DNA of 64,000 nucleotides from the NCBI RefSeq assembly GCF_000420085.1, contig NZ_ATUG01000002.1, forward strand, positions 2,046,001 through 2,110,000, in the 5' to 3' direction. This document shows, piece by piece, positions 44,120-52,132 of this stretch. Source of the DNA: Desulfospira joergensenii DSM 10085. GTDB lineage: Bacteria > Desulfobacterota > Desulfobacteria > Desulfobacterales > Desulfobacteraceae. Under the pieces are notes generated by a model. It was not told the origin of the DNA. It made no database searches and saw nothing but the letters and a program-made list of their open reading frames with translations. Both the position numbers and the translations under genes were made by a program. The number at the start of each line of letters is the position of its first letter. Within the stretch, counting starts at the first letter, position 1.

Positions 44120-44305
44120 ATGGCAGTACCCAAACAGAAAAGCTCCAAGGCAAGGGGCAGGAAAAGAAGAACCCATTACAAAACCAGCGCGCCCACAATC
44201 ACCCTGTGTCCGGAATGCCAGGAGCCCAAGCTTCCCCATGTGGCCTGCCCCGAGTGCGGGATGTACAAGGGCAGAGACGTCACTGCCTCGAGTGAAGACG
44301 AATAA
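44120..44305 (+). CDS. rpmF: 50S ribosomal protein L32
   Basis: A 61-aa ribosomal protein: 'MAVPKQKSSKARGRKRRTH' at the N-terminus and four zinc-binding cysteines (CPECQEPKLPHVACPECG). It is the zinc-containing (C+) form. ATG 44120 has a GAGGAGAG site. The usual upstream partner yceD (DUF177) is missing; acpP follows after 23 bases, linking translation with fatty-acid synthesis as in many bacteria. Confidence 0.97.
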   Translation: MAVPKQKSSKARGRKRRTHYKTSAPTITLCPECQEPKLPHVACPECGMYKGRDVTASSEDE

Positions 44306-44328
44306 AAATAGAAGATAGGAGCCTTAGC

Positions 44329-44562
44329 ATGACAATCGAGACCAAAGTGCAGAAGGTGATTGCCGAGAAGATTCCTGATATTGATATAGATGATGTGGTT
44401 CCCGAAGCCTCCCTGATTGAAGATCTTGGTGCAGACTCTTTGACCATTGTGGAACTTGTCATGTCAATGGAGGAAGTTTTTGAAATTGAAATTGATGATG
44501 ATGATGCCGAAGGCCTGGTGACTGTCCAGGATGCCATCGATTTCATCAAAAAAAAATCTTAA
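44329..44562 (+). CDS. acpP: Acyl carrier protein
   Basis: A 77-aa acidic four-helix carrier protein of fatty-acid synthesis. The 4'-phosphopantetheine attachment serine is in 'LGADSLTIVELVMSMEE'. Length and charge are typical. It lies in the rpmF operon, and the plsX or fabH genes often found nearby are absent. Confidence 0.95.
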   Translation: MTIETKVQKVIAEKIPDIDIDDVVPEASLIEDLGADSLTIVELVMSMEEVFEIEIDDDDAEGLVTVQDAIDFIKKKS

Positions 44563-44587
44563 TAGAATATAAGGGGATCGGTCAGAC

Positions 44588-45031
44588 ATGAGCCGGGAAA
44601 ACGCCATCATCATCGGAAGTGATCACGCGGCCCTGGAGTTGAAGGAAAAAATCAAAAAATTTCTTTTAGACAAGGGGGTTTCCGTGGAAGACGCCGGTAC
44701 CCACAGTCCGGCATCGGTCAACTATGCGGATTACGCCAAGAAGGTGGCAGGGGCCGTGTCCCGGGGCGAGTTTCCCAGGGGGATTCTGCTCTGCGGAACC
44801 GGTCTGGGCATGTCCATGGCAGCCAACCGGTTTAGCAATGTAAGGGCTGCCCTTTGCTCCGATGTTTTCAGTGTAAAGATGAGCCGGCTCCACAACGATG
44901 CCAATATCCTTGTTCTGGGGGGGCGTATCCTGGGGGATATTCTGGCCTTTGAACTGGTTCAGACCTGGCTGGATACCGAATTTGAAGGGGGCAGGCACCT
45001 GGACCGGATTGAGTCCCTCGACCGGAATTAG
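44588..45031 (+). CDS. rpiB: Ribose-5-phosphate isomerase B
   Basis: A 147-aa RpiB/LacAB-type isomerase interconverting ribose 5-phosphate and ribulose 5-phosphate, which supplies substrate for nucleotide and riboflavin synthesis. Motifs: 'IIGSDHAALELKEKIKKFL', 'SVNYADYAKKVAGAVS', 'GILLCGTGLGMSMAANRF' (catalytic Cys) and 'NILVLGGRILG'. Its site (AAGGGGAT) is upstream of ATG 44588. It precedes glyA by 138 bp. Confidence 0.95.
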   Translation: MSRENAIIIGSDHAALELKEKIKKFLLDKGVSVEDAGTHSPASVNYADYAKKVAGAVSRGEFPRGILLCGTGLGMSMAANRFSNVRAALCSDVFSVKMSRLHNDANILVLGGRILGDILAFELVQTWLDTEFEGGRHLDRIESLDRN

Positions 45032-45169
45032 GCCGGAAATAGGACCGGATACAGGCGTTGAAACGAGCCGGGCCGGCCCGTGAGACAAATACGAAAGATT
45101 GATCCGGGAAGAAGAATCCAGGCCTGAATACAAACAATTCAAATCCTGCCGGATGGAAGAGTGAGACAA

Positions 45170-46447
45170 ATGGGAAACCAAGACATTTTGGGAAAACCCG
45201 GAAAGAACTCTGAACTTTCCGGAATTGATCCGGAAATTTCACGAATTATTGAAAACGAGGCCGTCCGCCAGGAACTGGGCCTGAACCTGATTGCGTCGGA
45301 AAATACGGTGAGCCGGGCTGTTATGCAAGCCCAGGGATCGGTCCTGACCAATAAATATGCCGAAGGCTATCCCAGCAAAAGATACTACGGCGGCTGTGAG
45401 TTTGTAGACCAGGCCGAGGAGCTTGCCATATCCCGGGTCAAGGAATTATTCCGGGTGGAATATGCCAATGTCCAGCCCCATTCCGGTTCCCAGGCCAATA
45501 TGGCGGCCTATTTCGCTCTTTTGAATCCCGGCGACCGGATTCTGGCCATGGATCTTTCCCACGGCGGCCACCTTACCCACGGAGCCGAGGTCAGCTTCTC
45601 CGGCAGATTGTACGATTTCTGCCATTACGGGCTTTCACCGGATACGGGGACCATTGATCTGAACCAGGTGGAGGACCTTGCCAAAAAACATAAGCCCAGG
45701 CTCATCGTGGCCGGGGCCAGTGCCTATCCCCGGATCATAGACTTCAAGGGATTTTCCCAGATTGCAGCGGCCACAGGCGCTCTGTTCATGGTGGACATGG
45801 CCCATATCGCGGGTCTTGTGGCCGGCGGGGTTCATCCGTCTCCCGTGGGTCTGGCCGACGTGATCACCTCCACCACCCACAAGACCTTACGGGGACCCAG
45901 GGGCGGGCTGATCCTCTCCTCGGAAAAACTGGCAAAGAAAATCGGTTCCCAGATCTTTCCGGGCATCCAGGGAGGTCCTCTCATGCATGTCATCGCGGCC
46001 AAGGCCGTGGCCTTTAAAGAGGCCCTGGCACCCGGATTTGCCCAATATCAGGCCCAGGTCGTCAAAAATGCATCCATCCTGGCCCGGGTTTTAATGGACC
46101 GGGGATACAAGCTGGTCACCAATGGTACCGACAATCACATGGTATTGGTTGATTTCAGCCAAAAAGAGATTACGGGAAAAGAGGCCGAAGAGCGGCTGGG
46201 CCGGGCCAATATCACGGTGAATAAGAACACGGTCCCCAATGAACGCCGGGGACCTTTTGTGACTTCCGGGATAAGGATCGGGGTTCCCCTGGTGACCTCC
46301 AGGGGGATGAAAGAGGAGGCCGTTAAAAAGATCGCCCAATATATCTGCGATATCCTGGATGGTGAAGCCGATGTTGAAAAAGTCAAAGTCAAGGTCAAGG
46401 ATCTCTGTCTTCAGTACCCCCTCTACCCGGAGAAAAATCAGGTATGA
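45170..46447 (+). CDS. glyA: Serine hydroxymethyltransferase
   Basis: A 425-aa PLP enzyme converting serine and tetrahydrofolate to glycine and methylene-THF. ATG 45170 is preferred over the in-frame GTG at 45161 because the GGAAGA site abuts the GTG but is well spaced for the ATG. Motifs: 'LNLIASENTVSRAV', 'NKYAEGYPSKRYYGG', 'NVQPHSGSQAN', 'DMAHIAGLVAGG' and the PLP-lysine 'TSTTHKTLRGPRGG'. The N-terminus is slightly long. It overlaps comEB by 4 bases (ATGA). Confidence 0.97.
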   Translation: MGNQDILGKPGKNSELSGIDPEISRIIENEAVRQELGLNLIASENTVSRAVMQAQGSVLTNKYAEGYPSKRYYGGCEFVDQAEELAISRVKELFRVEYANVQPHSGSQANMAAYFALLNPGDRILAMDLSHGGHLTHGAEVSFSGRLYDFCHYGLSPDTGTIDLNQVEDLAKKHKPRLIVAGASAYPRIIDFKGFSQIAAATGALFMVDMAHIAGLVAGGVHPSPVGLADVITSTTHKTLRGPRGGLILSSEKLAKKIGSQIFPGIQGGPLMHVIAAKAVAFKEALAPGFAQYQAQVVKNASILARVLMDRGYKLVTNGTDNHMVLVDFSQKEITGKEAEERLGRANITVNKNTVPNERRGPFVTSGIRIGVPLVTSRGMKEEAVKKIAQYICDILDGEADVEKVKVKVKDLCLQYPLYPEKNQV

Positions 46448-46908
46448 AAAATGACAAACGGCCGTCCTGGCATGAGTACTTCATGGGGATTACAGACCTT
46501 GTGGCCGGCCGGGCCACATGCACCCGCCGCAAAGTCGGGGCCATACTGGTCAAGGAAAAAAGGATATTGTGTTCAGGGTACAACGGCGCCCCTGCCAAAG
46601 TCCCCCACTGCAGGGAGACCGGGTGCCTCAGAGAGAAACTCAATGTCCCGTCCGGAGAAAAACATGAACTTTGCCGGGGGGTTCACGCCGAACAGAATGC
46701 CATTATCCAGGCGGCCTTTCACGGGATTCCCCTCCAGGGTTCCGTGCTTTACTGCACCAACCAGCCCTGTTCCATCTGCGCCAAGATGATCATCAACGCC
46801 GGTATAAAAAAGGTATACTTCAAGGACGGCTACGACGACACCCTGACCCTGGAGATGTTTGACCAGGCCGGGGTGGAGATGATCCGCCTGGAAGAGCCGG
46901 AAGGGTAG
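46444..46908 (+). CDS. comEB: Deoxycytidylate deaminase family protein
   Basis: A 154-aa zinc-dependent deaminase of the dCMP deaminase (ComEB) family. Zinc and catalytic residues: 'GVHAEQNAIIQAA' (His-Ala-Glu) and 'TNQPCSICAKMIINAGI' (PCxxC). The 'SGYNGAP' and 'HCRETGCLREK' segments are typical and may bind a second zinc. It makes dUMP from dCMP for thymidylate synthesis. It is coupled to glyA, whose methylene-THF is the other substrate of thymidylate synthase. Confidence 0.9.
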   Translation: MKNDKRPSWHEYFMGITDLVAGRATCTRRKVGAILVKEKRILCSGYNGAPAKVPHCRETGCLREKLNVPSGEKHELCRGVHAEQNAIIQAAFHGIPLQGSVLYCTNQPCSICAKMIINAGIKKVYFKDGYDDTLTLEMFDQAGVEMIRLEEPEG

Positions 46909-46917
46909 GAGACTGCC

Positions 46918-47424
46918 ATGAAATGCCCCTATTGCGGAAATATGAATACCCGGGTGATCGATTCCCGTCCGGGCAAGATCGAGTTTGAGGTCCGCCGCCG
47001 GAGGGAGTGCCAGGAGTGTTTCCAGCGGTTTACCACCTACGAGCGCATCGAACAGACCCCGGTCATGATCATCAAAAAGGACAACCGCAGGGAAGAGTAC
47101 GACCGGGAAAAGGTCCTCAAGGGCATTAAAAAGGCCTGTGAAAAAAGGGCCATCTCCATTGATCTCATGGAAGATGTGGTGGATGCCATTGAAAAGGAGC
47201 TAAGGGACGGCAGCGAACGGGAGGTGGCCTCCTCGGTTGTGGGAGAAAAGATTATCCAGGCCTTGAAAGAGGTGGATGACGTTGCCTATGTGAGGTTTGC
47301 CTCTGTCTACCGGGAGTTCAAGGATGTGGCGGATTTTATCCAGGAGCTCAAAGGCCTGATTCCCAAGGAGTGCCAGCCCATCGAATTTGACCAGATGTCG
47401 GGAAAGGCCGATGACGGATCATGA
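46918..47424 (+). CDS. nrdR: Ribonucleotide reductase transcriptional repressor NrdR
   Basis: A 168-aa regulator that binds NrdR boxes upstream of ribonucleotide reductase genes. The N-terminal zinc ribbon uses C3, C6, C31 and C34 ('MKCPYCG' and 'RECQECFQRFTTYER'), followed by an ATP-cone (residues about 48-140: 'MIIKKDNRREEYDREKVLKG'). The C-terminal tail is slightly longer than usual. It is next to ribD, a frequent arrangement. No NrdR boxes are evident in the window. Confidence 0.96.
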   Translation: MKCPYCGNMNTRVIDSRPGKIEFEVRRRRECQECFQRFTTYERIEQTPVMIIKKDNRREEYDREKVLKGIKKACEKRAISIDLMEDVVDAIEKELRDGSEREVASSVVGEKIIQALKEVDDVAYVRFASVYREFKDVADFIQELKGLIPKECQPIEFDQMSGKADDGS

Positions 47425-48511
47425 TTACATGCGCAAGGCCCTGGCCCTTGCCTTAAAGGGAAAGGGCTTTACCTCTCCCAATCCCTGTGTGGGCGCTGTG
47501 GTGGTCAGGGACGACCAGGTGGTGGGTCAGGGATGGCACCATGGAGCCGGCATGGACCACGCAGAAGTCGAAGCCATTGAGGATGCCCGGGGAAAAACCC
47601 GAAACGCCACCATCTACGTTACCCTGGAACCCTGCAACCATTTCGGAAAAACTCCCCCCTGTACCCGCAAGATCGTTGAAAGCGGGATCTGCCGGGTGGT
47701 GGTCGGGTGCAAAGATCCCAATCCCTTTGTGAGCGGCGGCGGAATCCAATACTTAAAAGAGCAGGGAATCGAGGTGAAATCCCAAGTCCTGGAGGACCAG
47801 GCCCAGACCCTGATCGAAGACTTTATCTGGTATACCCGGAATGACAAACTGCCCTTTGTGATCCTGAAGAGCGCCGCCACCCTGGACGGACGCATTGCCA
47901 CCTCCACGGGAGATTCAAAGTGGATCACCAACGAGGCGTCAAGGGCCCATGTCCACCGTCTCCGTCACGAAGTGGACGGGATTCTCATCGGCTCCGGTAC
48001 CCTCCATGCCGACGATCCTTCCCTCACTGCCCGGATTCCGGGGCAGAAGACCAAAGATCCCCTCCGGGTGATTCTGGATACCCGGCTGAATATCCATGAA
48101 AACGCCAGGGTCATTACCCAGGAATCCGAGGCCAGAACCATAATTGTCTCCGGCCCCAATCCGCCAAGAGAGAAAAAAAAGCGCCTGGAGCAAAAGGGAG
48201 TTCAGGTCTTGGAAGTCGGTCTGAAACAGGGCAGGCTTGATTTAAATGAACTCATGATTAGGTTAGGAAAGATGTCTGTCATGAGCCTTTTGATCGAAGG
48301 CGGAGGGCAGGTGGCATCATCGGCATTGAAACAGGGCATCGTCAACAAGGTCTGTTATTTCATGGCTCCGAAGTTTTTAGGGGGAAGTGACGGAATCCCC
48401 GTGTTCGGCGGCAAAGGCCCTGAGAAGATCAGCCAGGCCTTTTCATTGAAAAGGGTCCGGGTGGACCGGTTTGATGAGGATATTCTGGTCCAGGGATATA
48501 TAAAAGGATAG
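47411..48511 (+). CDS. ribD: Bifunctional riboflavin deaminase/reductase RibD
   Basis: A 366-aa enzyme doing steps 2 and 3 of riboflavin synthesis. ATG 47411 overlaps the end of nrdR (with the reading frame open upstream); a GGGAAAGG site supports it. Residues 1-145 are the deaminase with zinc motif 'HAEVEAI' and 'LEPCNHFGKTPPC'; residues about 150-366 are the DHFR-like reductase ('VILKSAATLDGRIA', 'GDSKWITNEASRAHVHRLR', 'LLIEGGGQVASS'). It is the first gene of ribD-ribE-ribBA-ribH. No FMN riboswitch is seen before it. Confidence 0.95.
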   Translation: MTDHDYMRKALALALKGKGFTSPNPCVGAVVVRDDQVVGQGWHHGAGMDHAEVEAIEDARGKTRNATIYVTLEPCNHFGKTPPCTRKIVESGICRVVVGCKDPNPFVSGGGIQYLKEQGIEVKSQVLEDQAQTLIEDFIWYTRNDKLPFVILKSAATLDGRIATSTGDSKWITNEASRAHVHRLRHEVDGILIGSGTLHADDPSLTARIPGQKTKDPLRVILDTRLNIHENARVITQESEARTIIVSGPNPPREKKKRLEQKGVQVLEVGLKQGRLDLNELMIRLGKMSVMSLLIEGGGQVASSALKQGIVNKVCYFMAPKFLGGSDGIPVFGGKGPEKISQAFSLKRVRVDRFDEDILVQGYIKG

Positions 48512-48522
48512 GAACCATAAGA

Positions 48523-49185
48523 TTGTTTACCGGCATCATCGAAAGCTTCGGCACCATTAAACGGGTTGAGTCGGCAGGGGAAGGAAAGATCCTGCAGATC
48601 GCCACGGATCTTGAACTGTCCGATACCCGGATCGGGGATTCCATTGCCGTGAACGGGGCCTGTCTTACGGCGGTCCGGCTGGGAAAGAACGATTTTTCAG
48701 TGGACGTGGCACCGGAAACCATTTCACGGACGACCCTGAAAACGGCCAGTGCCGGTACCCGGGTCAATATCGAGCGGGCCATGAGGCTGTCCGCCCGGAT
48801 AGACGGCCACCTGGTATCCGGCCATATTGACGGAACCGGAATTGTTAAATCCCTTACCTCCAGGAGCAATGCCCTGATCCTTGAGGTGAGTGTGGACCCG
48901 GATCTGGCCCGGGACATGATCGAAAAGGGCTCCGTGGCTCTGGAGGGCATCAGCCTGACCCTCAACCGGTGCTGGGATACAGGGTTTGAAGTCAGCATCA
49001 TTCCCCATACCGCCTCGGTGACCACCATCGGACTGAAAAGAATCGGGGACAGGGTCAATATTGAGACGGATATGCTGGGCAAGTACGTCCGGAAAATTTT
49101 GACGGGAAACGTCTTAAAAAACCGGATGGGAAAGCCGGACCAGGGAATTTCTATGGAAACTCTGGCCAAAAACGGATTTTTATAG
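48523..49185 (+). CDS. ribE: Riboflavin synthase, alpha subunit
   Basis: A 220-aa enzyme dismutating two lumazines to riboflavin. It begins at TTG 48523: the translated N-terminus MFTGIIESFG is the invariant family start, so the rare start codon is accepted (AGGATAGGAACC precedes it). Two homologous barrel units are visible: 'GDSIAVNGACLTAV' near 40 and 'GSVALEGISLTLN' near 140, each with the conserved C/S-L-T motif. It is placed 11 bases after ribD. Confidence 0.95.
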   Translation: MFTGIIESFGTIKRVESAGEGKILQIATDLELSDTRIGDSIAVNGACLTAVRLGKNDFSVDVAPETISRTTLKTASAGTRVNIERAMRLSARIDGHLVSGHIDGTGIVKSLTSRSNALILEVSVDPDLARDMIEKGSVALEGISLTLNRCWDTGFEVSIIPHTASVTTIGLKRIGDRVNIETDMLGKYVRKILTGNVLKNRMGKPDQGISMETLAKNGFL

Positions 49186-49247
49186 ATCAAACTTGAACAG
49201 ACAGAATAGAACGGGAAGCATCAATTTTTATTTAAGGATTATATACA

Positions 49248-50453
49248 ATGCCGCATTTGACAATCGACCAGGCAATTCAAGATATTAAAAACGGAAAAAT
49301 GGTCATTCTTGTGGATGACGAAGACCGTGAAAACGAAGGGGACCTGACCATGGCTGCCGAGGCCGTGACCCCAGAGGCCATTAACTTCATGGCCAAATAC
49401 GGGAGGGGCCTGATCTGCCTTTCCCTGGATTCAAATATCGCAGACCGGCTCGACCTGCCCATGATGGTGGATCAGAACACCTCCCAGTTCCAGACCGGGT
49501 TTACGGTTTCCATTGAAGCAAAAAAGGGGGTGACCACCGGGATATCAGCGTCTGACCGTGCCACCACCATTCTCACGGCCGTGGCCGATGACACCACCCC
49601 GGCGGACATTGCCCGGCCCGGCCATATTTTTCCTTTGCGGGCCAGGGACGGCGGGGTCATGGTCCGGGTGGGACAGACCGAGGGGTCCGTGGACCTGGCC
49701 AGACTGGCCGGGATGAAACCGGCGGGGGTCATCTGTGAGATCATGGATGATGACGGCACCATGGCAAGGATGCCTTCCCTGGAAAAATTTGCCAAGGAGC
49801 ACGGCATCGGCATCTGTACCGTGGCCGACCTGGTGAATTACCGCCTGAAAACCGAAAGCTTTGTGAAACGGGCCGCCGAGACGGTCATTCCCACCCGCAT
49901 CGGAGGGGAGTTCAAGATCATCGCCTATGAAAACGATCTGGACAGCCTGACCCATATCGCCCTGGTCAAGGGGGAGATTGATTCGGAAAAGCCGGTTCTG
50001 GTCCGTGTCCATTCCGAGTGTATGACCGGGGATATCTTTTCATCCCTGCGCTGCGACTGCCAGGAACAGCTCTACCGGGCCATGTCCATGATTCAGGATG
50101 AAGGTGCCGGTGTGATCCTCTATCTCCGCCAGGAAGGCAGAGGAATCGGACTGGTCAACAAACTCAAGGCCTACGAATACCAGCGTCAGGGCATGGATAC
50201 CGTTGAGGCCAACGAGGTGCTGGGATTTAAGGCAGATATGAGGGATTACGGGGTCGGGGCCCAGATGCTGGTGGATCTGGGGGTAAAGAAAATCAGGCTT
50301 TTGACCAACAATCCCAAGAAAATGGTCGGCCTTGACGGATACGGGCTCTCTCTTATCGAGCAGGTGGCCATTGAGGTGGAACCCAATCCCCACAACCAGG
50401 GATATTTGAAATGCAAGCAGGCCAAGATGGGGCATCTGCTCCATATGAAATAG
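49248..50453 (+). CDS. ribBA: Bifunctional DHBP synthase / GTP cyclohydrolase II
   Basis: A 401-aa fusion supplying both precursors of riboflavin. Residues 1-200 are 3,4-dihydroxy-2-butanone 4-phosphate synthase ('LVDDEDRENEGDLTMAAE', 'SDRATTILTAVADDTTPADIARPGHIFPL'). Residues about 205-401 are GTP cyclohydrolase II with zinc cysteines in 'HSECMTGDIFSSLRCDCQEQL' and 'YLRQEGRGIGLVNKL'. Key residues for both activities are intact, though many fusion proteins have one inactive half. Element R4 begins at its stop codon. Confidence 0.97.
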   Translation: MPHLTIDQAIQDIKNGKMVILVDDEDRENEGDLTMAAEAVTPEAINFMAKYGRGLICLSLDSNIADRLDLPMMVDQNTSQFQTGFTVSIEAKKGVTTGISASDRATTILTAVADDTTPADIARPGHIFPLRARDGGVMVRVGQTEGSVDLARLAGMKPAGVICEIMDDDGTMARMPSLEKFAKEHGIGICTVADLVNYRLKTESFVKRAAETVIPTRIGGEFKIIAYENDLDSLTHIALVKGEIDSEKPVLVRVHSECMTGDIFSSLRCDCQEQLYRAMSMIQDEGAGVILYLRQEGRGIGLVNKLKAYEYQRQGMDTVEANEVLGFKADMRDYGVGAQMLVDLGVKKIRLLTNNPKKMVGLDGYGLSLIEQVAIEVEPNPHNQGYLKCKQAKMGHLLHMK

Positions 50454-50579
50454 TATTTGAACAAAAGCTCACCCATCTGCGGCGTTGCCGCAGAATTTTA
50501 AGATCCTCACGTACTCCAGTACGCTCCGGTCTTAAAATTCTTTGCGCCTTGCATATGGGCAAGCTTTCGTCCAAATACG
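50453..50579 (+). repeat. Intra-operon palindromic element, copy R4 (ribBA/ribH)
   Basis: About 127 bp overlapping the last base of the ribBA stop codon. Outer arms TATTTG and CAAATA, inner arm AGCTCACCCAT with ATGGGCAAGCT, then TGCGGCGTTGC, TTTTAAGATCCTCACGTACT, AGTACGCTCCGGTCTTAAAA. It is the cleanest copy. Confidence 0.92.
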
Positions 50580-50607
50580 GTGACCAACAATAGATAAAGG
50601 AAGAAAA

Positions 50608-51084
50608 ATGCCTCAGATTATAGAAGCCGGGCTCCAGGCCCAGGGAAAGAAATTCGGAATCATTGTTTCCCGGTTCAATGATTTTATCACTTCCAAACTG
50701 GTGGAAGGGGCCGTGGATGCCCTGATTCGAAGCGGGGCCGATGACAAGGATATCGACCTGATCAAGGTGCCGGGCGCCTTTGAGATCCCCCTGGCCGCCC
50801 AGAAGCTGGCCGGCCTGAAACGCTACGACGCGGTCATATGCCTCGGGGCAGTGATCCGGGGGGCCACCACCCATTATGATTATGTCTGTGCAGAGGTATC
50901 CAAGGGTATTGCCGCCGTCAGTCTCGAGGCCGGCATCCCGGTGATGTTCGGTATTCTGACCACGGAGACCATTGAACAGGCCATTGAAAGATCCGGCACC
51001 AAAGCCGGAAACAAGGGCTTTGAAGTGGCCCTGGGGGCAATTGAAATGGCAAATCTCAACGCTGCTCTGAACGGAGTGGAATAG
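50608..51084 (+). CDS. ribH: 6,7-dimethyl-8-ribityllumazine synthase
   Basis: A 158-aa enzyme condensing the RibA- and RibB-derived precursors into lumazine; members assemble into pentamers or 60-mers. Motifs: 'GIIVSRFNDFITSKLVEGA', 'VPGAFEIPLAAQKLA', 'AVICLGAVIRGATTHYDYV' and 'PVMFGILTTETIEQAIER'. ATG 50608 has an AAAGGAAG site. It is 4 bases before nusB, the usual ribH-nusB pair, and is separated from ribBA by R4. Confidence 0.97.
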   Translation: MPQIIEAGLQAQGKKFGIIVSRFNDFITSKLVEGAVDALIRSGADDKDIDLIKVPGAFEIPLAAQKLAGLKRYDAVICLGAVIRGATTHYDYVCAEVSKGIAAVSLEAGIPVMFGILTTETIEQAIERSGTKAGNKGFEVALGAIEMANLNAALNGVE

Positions 51085-51088
51085 GATT

Positions 51089-51493
51089 ATGGGTGACCGC
51101 AGGCAGTCAAGGGAACTGGCCCTCCAGGCCCTGTTTTTCCTGGACATCAATAAGGCGGACCAGGGACTTGAAGCCTTTTGTGATGAAAGGACAGAGGAAC
51201 TGACCGACAATGTAAAACCCTTTTTCATGGACCTGGTCCAGGGCGTGACCAAGGGCATGGATGAGATTGACGACCTGCTGAACAGATATTCCAAAAACTG
51301 GAAATTATCCAGGATGCCGGTGGTGGACAGGAATATCATGCGGATCGCCGCATTTGAAATTTTGAAAAGGCCGGACATCCCCCCCAGTGTTTCCATCAAT
51401 GAGGCCGTTGAAATCGGAAAGAAATACGGCACCCGGGATTCCGGACCCTTTATCAACGGAATTCTGGACAGGATCAGGCTGGAATTCGAATAA
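51089..51493 (+). CDS. nusB: Transcription antitermination factor NusB
   Basis: A 134-aa all-helical factor binding boxA RNA with NusE (S10), needed for rRNA antitermination. Family sequence: 'RRQSRELALQALFFLDI', 'LDELLNRYS'-type middle seen as 'DEIDDLLNRYSKNWKLSRM', 'VDRNIMRIAAFEI' and 'PPSVSINEAVEIGKKYG' with C-terminal 'FINGILDRI'. Immediately after ribH. Confidence 0.96.
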   Translation: MGDRRQSRELALQALFFLDINKADQGLEAFCDERTEELTDNVKPFFMDLVQGVTKGMDEIDDLLNRYSKNWKLSRMPVVDRNIMRIAAFEILKRPDIPPSVSINEAVEIGKKYGTRDSGPFINGILDRIRLEFE

Positions 51494-51511
51494 ATTGAGC
51501 AGGAGGCTGTT

Positions 51512-52132
51512 TTGATTATAAAGAAACTTGAAGTCGGACCGATTATGGCGAATTGCTATATTCTGGGATGTGAAGAGACCAATGAAGCGGTTGTGATCGA
51601 CCCGGGGGACGAGGCTGACAAGATCCTCATGGAACTGGCCAAATCTGAGCTCAAGGTAAAATATCTGATCAACACCCACGGTCATTTTGACCATGTGGGG
51701 GCCAATAAGCGGATGAAAGAAGCGACCAATGCAGTTCTGGCCATCCATCCCGGGGATGAGCCCATGCTCGGGGAGTTGTCCCGTTCAGCATCCATGTTCG
51801 GACTGGCAGCGGAAAATTCCCCTCCGCCGGATCTGCTGCTCAACCACGGGGATGAGGTCTCCTTTGGAAAGATCACCCTTCGGGTCATCCACACACCGGG
51901 CCACTCCAGGGGAGGGATCTGTCTCTATACCCAAGGCCATCTTTTCGCCGGTGACACCCTGTTTGCCGGCTCCATTGGCCGGACTGATCTTCCGGGCGGA
52001 GATTACGATACCCTGATCTCCAACATCAAGGAAAAACTCCTGGATCTTCCAGAGGATACAGTGGTCTATACCGGACATGGCCCGGAAACCAGCATCGGCA
52101 ATGAAAAGCGAATGAACCCCTTTATCCGATGA
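51512..52132 (+). CDS. MBL-fold metallo-hydrolase (glyoxalase II-like)
   Basis: A 206-aa metallo-beta-lactamase-fold hydrolase. It starts at TTG 51512 with a GGAGG site and N-terminus MIIKKLEVGPIMANCYIL typical of this group. Metal ligands: 'INTHGHFDHVGAN' (HxHxDH), 'IHTPGHSRGGICLY', 'FAGDTLF' and 'VYTGHGPETSI'. It resembles YcbL/GloB-like thioesterases, so hydrolysis of a glutathione-like or CoA thioester is possible, but persulfide or other substrates cannot be excluded. The stop overlaps the next start (ATGA), coupling it to the pabB-pabC fusion. Confidence 0.85.
   Translation: MIIKKLEVGPIMANCYILGCEETNEAVVIDPGDEADKILMELAKSELKVKYLINTHGHFDHVGANKRMKEATNAVLAIHPGDEPMLGELSRSASMFGLAAENSPPPDLLLNHGDEVSFGKITLRVIHTPGHSRGGICLYTQGHLFAGDTLFAGSIGRTDLPGGDYDTLISNIKEKLLDLPEDTVVYTGHGPETSIGNEKRMNPFIR

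Noticed and set aside
47300..47430. FMN riboswitch before ribD
   Set aside because: ribD overlaps nrdR; there is no leader and no conserved RFN sequence.
50411..50593. 60-aa frame over element R4
   Set aside because: A translation of the repeat overlapping the end of ribBA in another frame.
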